NCBI GenBank assembly: GCA_964432875.1
Contig: CAYSPJ010000143.1
Location: 1-12,225 of the forward strand
DNA length: 12,225 bases
Reading direction: 5' to 3'
DNA from: JACJYE01 sp964432875
Lineage (GTDB): Bacteria > Bacteroidota > Bacteroidia > Chitinophagales > Saprospiraceae
Shown: positions 6,486 through 12,225 of the stretch, piece after piece
Position numbering within the stretch: the first letter of the stretch is position 1
Layout: the number at the start of each line of letters is the position of its first letter
Program-made: the position numbers and the translations under genes
Notes under the pieces: generated by a model
Seen by the model: the letters and a program-made list of their open reading frames with translations, nothing else
Told to the model about the DNA's origin: nothing
The model's database searches: none

Positions 6486-9400
6486 ATGGCCCTCATGAGC
6501 AGCTTGATGCTATGGCCTGGGCAGATGGCTGCCCAGCTCTTGTTCTCCGACGACTTCGAAGGGCTGTCGTGCCCCACCGTCCCCTCTTGCGGGGGGATTA
6601 TCGACAACACGCCTGCCTGCCTGCCTGATTGGCACAACAGCCACGGCACGCCGCACATCAGGCCAGATGCCGGGGGCAGCAACTATGCCCTGTGCATGAC
6701 CTTCAACGCGGGGGCCAACGGGGAAGGCGCCTTCCGCACGCTGCCCGGCGGGGAGCAGTTTCTGCCCTGTGAAGTATATTCGATATCTTTCCGGATCGAA
6801 ACAGTAGGCATGCCCGACCCCGGCAACGCTTCTTACCAGATCGCGCTGACGGACGGGCTCCAAGCGATGCCCGTCCCGCCCGATCCGCCCGCATGTTCAG
6901 GGACGATCCCCCAGCCTGCTGCCATGCAAGTCATCTTCAGCCAGCCGGCCAGCGATTTCCCGGCAGGGAGCGGGTGGCATTATTTCACTTGCCAGTTCGT
7001 GCCGTCCGAAAACTTCGCGCAGCTCTGGGTCAGCGCGACGGCTACGGGCTTGCCCGGTAACGTCGTCAACTTCTTCTGCATCGACGATATCAGCGTGGCC
7101 AGGATAGGCCCAGTAGGGCAGCCGACGAGCGTGGCTACGATCATGCCCAGCCCCGTCTGCCCGGGCACGATCTTCGAGCTCAAGTACCGGATCTGCCAGC
7201 CGCTGCTCACTTCCAGCTATATGGCCCAAGCCAACCTCCCCGCCGGTTTCAGCGCCGTTCCCGGCTTCCCGAACCCCGTCACGGTCGGCATCACCTCTGC
7301 GGGCTACCTCTGCTACTTGAATGGAGGGGGCTGCACTGAGGCGGTCTTCCGCTTCATGGCCGATCCGGGCTTGGCGCCAGGCTTGCATACGATCCCCCTC
7401 CAGATAACGCCCAGCGGCCTATGCCTCGCGGGCTGGACGGATGAGGTGCCGGTCGAAGTAGCGGCCTGTACCCCCCCTGAGCTTGACTGCGAGTGCCCCG
7501 ACCCGCAGAAGCCGCGCATCGAGCTTTATTCTAGCCACGGCGCGGCGGGCGTCCCGCTGAGCCACTTGATCATCCAGCAGCGGCTGCCGCCCGTTTCCAT
7601 TTCCGGGCATTGCCTCGTCGTCAAGGGGCAGTTGTGGATAGACGAAGACTACCGCTTCGAAGGCTGCGACATCCAGATGGAGCCTGGCGCCGAGATCGCC
7701 GTCGCCCCCAACATCGAGCTGGAGATCGAGGCCACCGCCCTGTCTGGCTGTACCGAGATGTGGCGGGGCATCAGGGCAGAAAGCCGCGCTGCCCTCCGCA
7801 TAACAGACAACAGCAGCCTGCGCGATGCGCAATACGGCGTCCATGCCGCCCCGGGCTTTGGCGGCATACCGACCAGCCTGAAGCTCACGGGCAGCCGCTT
7901 CGAGGACAATTTCGTGGGTTTGATCGCGCTGGGGGGCGGAGCAATGGACGTCTATTTAGAGGGGAATACCTTCTCTAACCCTTCCGGCACGCTGCTGCCC
8001 CCCTTCAGCGGGCAGAGCAGCACAGCGGAAGGGCTGCCTGCGCAAAACCAGAAGCCGCTGGCCGGCATCGTCCTCAGGAACACCGTCTTCACCGAGAGCA
8101 CGGGCAACGCCTTCGACGGCCTCGTGGCGGGCATTTCCAGCCAGCATGCCTCGCTGTCTTCCCGCAGGGACACCTTCGCCGGCCTGCACGATGACGACGG
8201 CTTCTACCCCGGCTGGGATGCCCCCGGCATAGCCGTGGACCTCCGGGCTAGCGGGGCGCATGATGCCCTGGTGGCAGAGGGTAAGTTCAGCCGTTGCCGG
8301 CAAGGCATCCGGTCTAGCGGTGTTGCGCTTGTAGCCCAGGATAATGCCATCAGCGAAGTAGAGGCCGGCATAGGCGCCGCGATGTCCACTGCCGGGGCCA
8401 TCGAAATAAAGGGTAATGACATCGAGGATGCTGCTTGGGGCATCTTCGCCGCCCACGCCCACCCCGACGGCGCCTTGGCGATCGTCAGCAACAAAGTACG
8501 CCTCAGCGAAACGGCAGGGGCGGTAGGCATCTGGGCCCTGTTCACCAAAGCGCCGGCAAAAATGCTCTTTAACCAAGTGACGGTGCCCAAAATGGGCAGC
8601 GGCATCGCCGCCCACAACCTGAGCGGGGCTACCCTCTTCCTGAATACCGTAGAGCTGCAAGACCAGCAAGCCGCCCAGTACGGCATCGGCGCGAGCTTGC
8701 TGAAAGAATCCCTGTTGGAGAGCAATACCGTCCTGGGCAGCGGCACGGGGGGCGCGGGCAACATCGCCCTCTACATTGCCTCTTCGCCCGGCAACGCCTA
8801 TTGCTGCAACACCTTGGACAACACCCGCATCGGCGCCCAGGTCACCGGCGGCTGCCTGGCCACCGACAACTTCCGGGGCACGGCCTTCAGCCGGCACAGC
8901 GAGAGCCTTTTGCTGCCGAACAGCAACGCCATCCTGGGCTCGCAGGCCCATACGCAGAACTGCTGGGCTGCCGACGCCGGGCCGGCAGTGTACGGAGTGC
9001 CTATCACATTTGCAGAAAACTACCCGTTCATCGTCGATCCGGGGCAGGCGGCTTGCTACATGCCGCCCTCGCATACGCCTCCGGGGTGGTTTTTAGAACA
9101 AAGTAGCGAAACCCACAGCGACGTCTGCAACGAATCGCCCTGCATGATCACGTACTTCGCGCCGGATTCGGACGACGCGAAGCGGGTGGCGGCAGGAGAC
9201 ACGGCGGTAAGCCCTGCTGTGATGTGGGAGCTGCAGCGCTATCTGTACGGGCGGTTGCAGGGGGAGAGCGTGGCGGACAGCGCCCTGCTGCAGTTTCTGG
9301 CCGAGAGCGGCGCGGGCAGCATCGGCGCATTCCACACCCTGGAAGCTGGCATCGCAGCCCTGCTGGCGGCGGAGGGCGCGGCCGGGCAGGAGATGGAGGG

Positions 9401-10148
9401 CCGCTTTGCGGCCGCAGAAGCGAAGCGGGACAGCCTCGCCGCCATCCGCGCGGCGCTGCCGGCGGCAGGCCCCTCAGAGTCGGCGGTGCTGGAGCAGCAG
9501 CGGGCAGCGCTGCTCGGAGGGCTGGCCGAGCTGTCGGCCGGCAATGCAGCGCTGCTAGAGAACCTTCAAGCCGGCCGGCAGGCCGGAGCGGCCCTGCTCT
9601 ACGCCCAGAACGAGGCGATCCATGCCGCCCAGCCCTACGAGGCCAACGAGAAGGCGGTCAACGGCGTATATCTTTCCTGGCTGGGCAGCGGGGCGGCCGC
9701 CCTGCCCAGCGCCGACATCGCCTTGCTGGAAGCCATCGCCGCGCAATGCCCATTTACGGGGGGCAATGCAGTATATCGGGCGAGGGCCTTCCTGGCCGCC
9801 GCTGCCCATAGGCTTGCGGGCTATGACGACCAATCGGCTTGCGCGCCCCCGCAGATGCTGGCGCAGCCCGGCGGCCACCGGGCCGATGCCGCTCCTGGCT
9901 CGCGCGCGCTGAGGCTCTTCCCCAACCCCGCCCAAGGCCAAGTGCACCTCCGCTGGCAGGGTGCGGCAGAGCAGCCGGGGCAAGCCATCGCTTACGACGC
10001 CTACGGGCGGCAAGTGCGGAGCATCGCCATCATGCCGGGCTCGGCGGAGGCCGTGATAGATGTCGGCAGCCTGCCCGACGGCCTGTACATCATCCGCATC
10101 CGGCTGGACGGCGAGGATACGGCGCGCCGCATTATCGTCAAGCATTAA
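6486..10148 (+). CDS. Large secreted beta-helix protein with T9SS type A sorting domain
   Basis: The 1220-residue frame begins MALMSSLMLWPGQMAAQ, a hydrophobic segment with no positive charge before it; the true start is probably at 6410, out of frame (see the G tract). Residues about 18-205 form a jelly-roll-like module, about 210-328 an Ig-like module with several cysteines, and about 365-800 a right-handed parallel beta-helix, seen as recurring short blocks such as LKLTGSRFEDNFVGLIA, IVLRNTVFTES and IEIKGNDIEDAAWGIFA. Residues about 910-1115 are Ala/Leu/Glu-rich and probably helical or coiled-coil, unusual for such proteins. The end, about 1140-1220 (LRLFPNPAQGQV ... LPDGLYIIRIRLDGE), is a type A sorting domain. 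Secreted by Sec then T9SS; a polysaccharide-binding or adhesive role is possible but unproven. No catalytic motif is recognised. A strong terminator follows. Confidence 0.82.
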   Translation: MALMSSLMLWPGQMAAQLLFSDDFEGLSCPTVPSCGGIIDNTPACLPDWHNSHGTPHIRPDAGGSNYALCMTFNAGANGEGAFRTLPGGEQFLPCEVYSISFRIETVGMPDPGNASYQIALTDGLQAMPVPPDPPACSGTIPQPAAMQVIFSQPASDFPAGSGWHYFTCQFVPSENFAQLWVSATATGLPGNVVNFFCIDDISVARIGPVGQPTSVATIMPSPVCPGTIFELKYRICQPLLTSSYMAQANLPAGFSAVPGFPNPVTVGITSAGYLCYLNGGGCTEAVFRFMADPGLAPGLHTIPLQITPSGLCLAGWTDEVPVEVAACTPPELDCECPDPQKPRIELYSSHGAAGVPLSHLIIQQRLPPVSISGHCLVVKGQLWIDEDYRFEGCDIQMEPGAEIAVAPNIELEIEATALSGCTEMWRGIRAESRAALRITDNSSLRDAQYGVHAAPGFGGIPTSLKLTGSRFEDNFVGLIALGGGAMDVYLEGNTFSNPSGTLLPPFSGQSSTAEGLPAQNQKPLAGIVLRNTVFTESTGNAFDGLVAGISSQHASLSSRRDTFAGLHDDDGFYPGWDAPGIAVDLRASGAHDALVAEGKFSRCRQGIRSSGVALVAQDNAISEVEAGIGAAMSTAGAIEIKGNDIEDAAWGIFAAHAHPDGALAIVSNKVRLSETAGAVGIWALFTKAPAKMLFNQVTVPKMGSGIAAHNLSGATLFLNTVELQDQQAAQYGIGASLLKESLLESNTVLGSGTGGAGNIALYIASSPGNAYCCNTLDNTRIGAQVTGGCLATDNFRGTAFSRHSESLLLPNSNAILGSQAHTQNCWAADAGPAVYGVPITFAENYPFIVDPGQAACYMPPSHTPPGWFLEQSSETHSDVCNESPCMITYFAPDSDDAKRVAAGDTAVSPAVMWELQRYLYGRLQGESVADSALLQFLAESGAGSIGAFHTLEAGIAALLAAEGAAGQEMEGRFAAAEAKRDSLAAIRAALPAAGPSESAVLEQQRAALLGGLAELSAGNAALLENLQAGRQAGAALLYAQNEAIHAAQPYEANEKAVNGVYLSWLGSGAAALPSADIALLEAIAAQCPFTGGNAVYRARAFLAAAAHRLAGYDDQSACAPPQMLAQPGGHRADAAPGSRALRLFPNPAQGQVHLRWQGAAEQPGQAIAYDAYGRQVRSIAIMPGSAEAVIDVGSLPDGLYIIRIRLDGEDTARRIIVKH

Positions 10149-10167
10149 TTTTCTCAAAAACCCTACA

Positions 10168-10205
10168 CGGGCAGGTTTTGGCGCTGCCAAAACCTGCCCG
10201 GTTTT
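10168..10205 (+). terminator. Strong intrinsic terminator after the beta-helix gene
   Basis: CGGGCAGGTTTTGGC (10168-10182) pairs perfectly with GCCAAAACCTGCCCG (10186-10200) around GCT, followed by G and TTTT. It lies 19 nt after the stop codon and ends only 14 nt before the start of the next gene. Confidence 0.85.
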
Positions 10206-10219
10206 AATACGCTTCGGCC

Positions 10220-11992
10220 ATGAAAAACTTGCTGCTCTTTTTGCTGTCAGGATATATGGTGATGACCGCTTCGGCCTTATGTGCCCAAAAGCACGATTAT
10301 ATATGGCTCACAGGCTACTCTAGTACTCCAAACAGCACGCTCTTTGGGGGCACTATAATTGACTTTAATGAAAACCCGCCAGATTTCTACTATGAATTCA
10401 GGGATATGTCATTTCTCCAAGCCAACGCCAGCATCTGCGACACAGCGGGAAACCTGCTGTTCTACACCAACGGCATCTACATCGCCAATGCGCTGGGCGA
10501 GCCGATGGAGAACGGGAGCGGGTTGGCCGTTGGGCCAGAAGGCATAATCAGTCAAGGCGCATACGGATACATACTGACTCAAGGCACACTGATATTGCCC
10601 TTACCTGAGCACGACAGCTTGTACTATTTGCTGCACGCAGACAAAGCGTTTACGGCAAATCAGGATGCGTTTCATTCCTCCAAGATGTATTACTCTGTCG
10701 TAAACCTGAACCGGGCAGAGGAATTAGGTTCGGTAGTTGAAAAGAACCAAGTTTTTATCAATGACCTCCTGGATATGGGGCGGTTAACTGCCACGAAGCA
10801 CGCCAATGGCAGGGATTGGTGGCTATTGCTCAGGAAATATGGCACAAATCAGTACTATCGAGTACTGTTAAAGCCTAATGGTTTCCGCGCAGAAGGCATA
10901 CAATCGGTAGGCAGCCCCATACCGTCGAACGCCATCGGGCAGTCTGTCTTCTCGCCCGATGGCCGCAGATACGCCAGCGTACACTTGGCGGGAGTGGCCG
11001 GCGACCCCATCCACGTCAGCATTTACGACTTCGACCGTTGCAGCGGGGAGCTGAGCAATCCGGTGCAGTTCACCTACGCCGATACCGCTTGGTGCGGCGG
11101 CGTGGCCATCTCGCCGAGCAACCGCTTCCTCTACGTCTCTTCTTTCCGGTACCTCTATCAGTACGACCTGGAGGCGGCGGACATCGAGGCCTCCCGCATC
11201 ACAGTGGCCGAGTGGGATGGGTTTTATGATACTCTTTACAGCATACCTGGCACTGCGACAACTTTCTATTTGGCGCAACTTGCCCCAGACGGGAAAATTT
11301 ACATCAACAGCAATAATAGTGTGGCCTATATGCACGTCATTAATGAGCCGGATTCCTTGGGCCTGGCCTGTGAGGTCTGCCAGCACTGCATAGAGCTGCC
11401 CACAAAAAACGCCTTCTCCATGCCCAACTTCCCCAACTACCGCCTGGGTCACTTGGAAGGCAGCCCCTGCGACACCCTGCGGCAGCCGCCGGTAGCGGCC
11501 TGGCGCTACGAGCCGGGCGGCCTGTCCGTGGCTTTCGAGGACGAGAGCTACCACGACATCCGCTCCTGGCGCTGGGACTTCGGGGACGGGGCCACGGACA
11601 GCCTGCCCGCCCCCGTACACGAGTATGCTGCCGCAGGCGCCTACGAGGTCTGCCTCGCGGTGAGCAACCCGCGCGGCAGCGATACGCTCTGCCAAGTGGT
11701 GGAGATCGTGCCGAGCAGCAGCCGGGAGGCGGCGGCGGAGCGGCGGCTGTGGGTGGGGCCCAACCCCGCCCGCGATCAGGTCAGCATCACACTCGACCCG
11801 CCCCTGCCGCAGGGGGCCCTGTGGTCGTTGCGCGACCTCCAGGGCCGCCCCCTGCGCAGCGGCGCCCTGCCCCCCGGCCAGCCCCTGCTGATGCTGGACT
11901 TGGCCGGGCTGGCGGGCGGGGTGTATGCCTTCGAGCTGGCGCTGCCGGATGGGGGGCGGCTGGTGGAGAAGGTGGTGGTGGTGCCCCGCTAA
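10220..11992 (+). CDS. Secreted PKD-domain protein with T9SS type A sorting domain
   Basis: The signal peptide is about residues 1-23 (MKNLLLFLLSGYMVMTASALCAQ). Residues about 25-410 look like a beta-propeller (SVFSPDGRRYASVHLA, VAISPSNRFLYVSS, QLAPDGKIYINS), ending in MPNFPNYRLGHLEGSPCDTL (401-420), a signature often seen in Saprospiria secreted proteins. A PKD domain covers about 424-497 (WDFGDG at 452-457). Residues about 508-590 are a type A T9SS sorting domain (VGPNPARDQVSI, LAGGVYAFELALPDG). The product is exported by Sec and T9SS; its ligand is unknown. Base composition changes sharply along the gene: 27 of 60 bases are G/C at 10321-10380 and 51 of 120 at 11221-11340, but 92 of 120 at 11701-11820. 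It starts just after a strong terminator, and no promoter match is seen. Its stop codon lies inside a repeated palindrome. Confidence 0.88.
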   Translation: MKNLLLFLLSGYMVMTASALCAQKHDYIWLTGYSSTPNSTLFGGTIIDFNENPPDFYYEFRDMSFLQANASICDTAGNLLFYTNGIYIANALGEPMENGSGLAVGPEGIISQGAYGYILTQGTLILPLPEHDSLYYLLHADKAFTANQDAFHSSKMYYSVVNLNRAEELGSVVEKNQVFINDLLDMGRLTATKHANGRDWWLLLRKYGTNQYYRVLLKPNGFRAEGIQSVGSPIPSNAIGQSVFSPDGRRYASVHLAGVAGDPIHVSIYDFDRCSGELSNPVQFTYADTAWCGGVAISPSNRFLYVSSFRYLYQYDLEAADIEASRITVAEWDGFYDTLYSIPGTATTFYLAQLAPDGKIYINSNNSVAYMHVINEPDSLGLACEVCQHCIELPTKNAFSMPNFPNYRLGHLEGSPCDTLRQPPVAAWRYEPGGLSVAFEDESYHDIRSWRWDFGDGATDSLPAPVHEYAAAGAYEVCLAVSNPRGSDTLCQVVEIVPSSSREAAAERRLWVGPNPARDQVSITLDPPLPQGALWSLRDLQGRPLRSGALPPGQPLLMLDLAGLAGGVYAFELALPDGGRLVEKVVVVPR

Positions 11993-12014
11993 ATGCTCAG
12001 CCGCATTTAGCGGG
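11985..12014. repeat. Palindrome family copy 1, contains the stop codon
   Basis: CCCGCTAAATGC (11985-11996) pairs perfectly with GCATTTAGCGGG (12003-12014) around TCAGCC. The TAA stop (11990-11992) of the preceding T9SS gene is within the left arm, so the palindrome may also serve as its terminator. Confidence 0.85.
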
Positions 12015-12041
12015 AGCGCGCTGGGCGCTTGGAAAGGGCGT

Positions 12042-12097
12042 CCCGCCCGTCCCTCAAGTCCCTCGTGTCCCTGGAGAACTGAAGGGCAATGGGCCCC
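12042..12097 (+). repeat. Dispersed 56-nt intergenic repeat, copy B
   Basis: Matches copy A at 6175-6230 with two differences (C at 12048 where copy A has T, and A at 12056 where copy A has G). It is preceded by a related hairpin with a GGAA loop (about 12023-12044, with two bulges) and flanked on both sides by the palindrome family. Confidence 0.85.
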
Positions 12098-12128
12098 GGC
12101 AGGCAAGGCGGGGGGTGGTGCTATGGGC

Positions 12129-12158
12129 CCCGCTAAATGCTCAGCCGCATTTAGCGGG
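12129..12158. repeat. Palindrome family copy 2
   Basis: Identical to copy 1 in both 12-nt arms and the TCAGCC loop (12129-12140, 12147-12158). It is preceded by ATGGGCCCC, as is found at the end of both 56-nt repeats. Confidence 0.9.
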
Positions 12159-12162
12159 ATGT

Positions 12163-12181
12163 CAGCGTACGGGGTACGCTG
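12163..12181. repeat. Extra hairpin between palindrome copies
   Basis: CAGCGTAC (12163-12170) pairs perfectly with GTACGCTG (12174-12181) around GGG. It is a different sequence from the 12-nt palindromes but lies within the same cluster. Confidence 0.7.
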
Positions 12182-12202
12182 CCACGGCTCGGCTCAATGT
12201 GC

Positions 12203-12225
12203 CCCGCTAAATGCTCGTCCGCATT
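12203..12225. repeat. Palindrome family copy 3, cut by window end
   Basis: The left arm CCCGCTAAATGC (12203-12214) is identical to the other copies, the loop is TCGTCC instead of TCAGCC, and the first 5 nt of the right arm (GCATT) are present before the window ends. Confidence 0.75.

Larger units (their letters stand above)
11993..12225. other. Repeat and palindrome cluster, no gene seen
   Basis: After the last gene the sequence holds most of palindrome copy 1, a second copy of the 56-nt dispersed repeat, palindrome copies 2 and 3 and an extra hairpin between them. No coding frame is convincing. The window ends inside copy 3. Confidence 0.6.

Noticed and set aside
7956..9074. 372-codon minus-strand open frame
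   Set aside because: It is antisense to the beta-helix gene; long mirror frames are expected in GC-rich coding DNA, and the product has no domain.
10868..12106. 412-codon minus-strand open frame
   Set aside because: It is antisense to the PKD/T9SS gene and runs through the repeats; the product is low-complexity without a recognisable domain.
11985..12225. CRISPR array
   Set aside because: The palindromes are unevenly spaced, with spacers of different kinds (one contains another repeat), so they do not form direct repeats with regular spacers.

Overview
The window looks like a chromosomal segment from a fairly GC-rich member of the Bacteroidota, most likely the Saprospiria (Lewinella/Phaeodactylibacter type). 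The evidence is: three large secreted proteins with type IX secretion (T9SS) C-terminal signals (one type B/CHU_C, two type A), a Bacteroidota-typical PUR/DUF3276 protein, a Bacteroidota promoter (TTTG, 18 nt, TAnnTTTG) in front of it, and near absence of Shine-Dalgarno sequences. The genus cannot be fixed from sequence alone.

Layout. 1-502 has no convincing gene but is packed with perfect hairpins and ends in a hairpin plus T5, so it is probably a structured non-coding RNA read on the plus strand and cut at its 5' side by the window edge. 503-1372 (minus) is a cyclic-nucleotide-binding domain fused to an AlbA_2/Schlafen domain. 1373-1687 is a divergent promoter region. 1688-2152 (plus) is a PUR/DUF3276 nucleic-acid-binding protein with an SSB-like acidic tail. 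2377-2730 (plus) is a small four-helix membrane protein. 2813-4459 (plus) is a propeller/PKD/type B T9SS protein. A 17-bp inverted repeat separates it from the convergent sdaA gene (4617-6041, minus), a one-chain iron-sulfur L-serine dehydratase. 6042-6485 is a repeat-rich intergenic region. 6486-10148 (plus) is a 1220-residue beta-helix type A T9SS protein whose probable signal-peptide start lies upstream in another frame, across an 11-G tract. A strong terminator (10168-10205) sits just before 10220-11992 (plus), a second type A T9SS protein with a PKD domain. The window ends in repeats and palindromes (11985-12225).

How it fits together. The genes do not form one operon or pathway. The secreted proteins are probably cell-surface or extracellular products exported by Sec and T9SS, with the secretion machinery encoded elsewhere; sdaA is core amino-acid metabolism; the PUR protein and the cNMP/AlbA_2 protein are intracellular nucleic-acid or signalling proteins. 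The most notable non-gene signals are the structured RNA at the left edge, the G11 tract that may switch the beta-helix protein on and off, a 56-nt dispersed repeat present twice with two differences, and a palindrome family repeated three times at the right edge, one copy containing the stop codon of the last gene.
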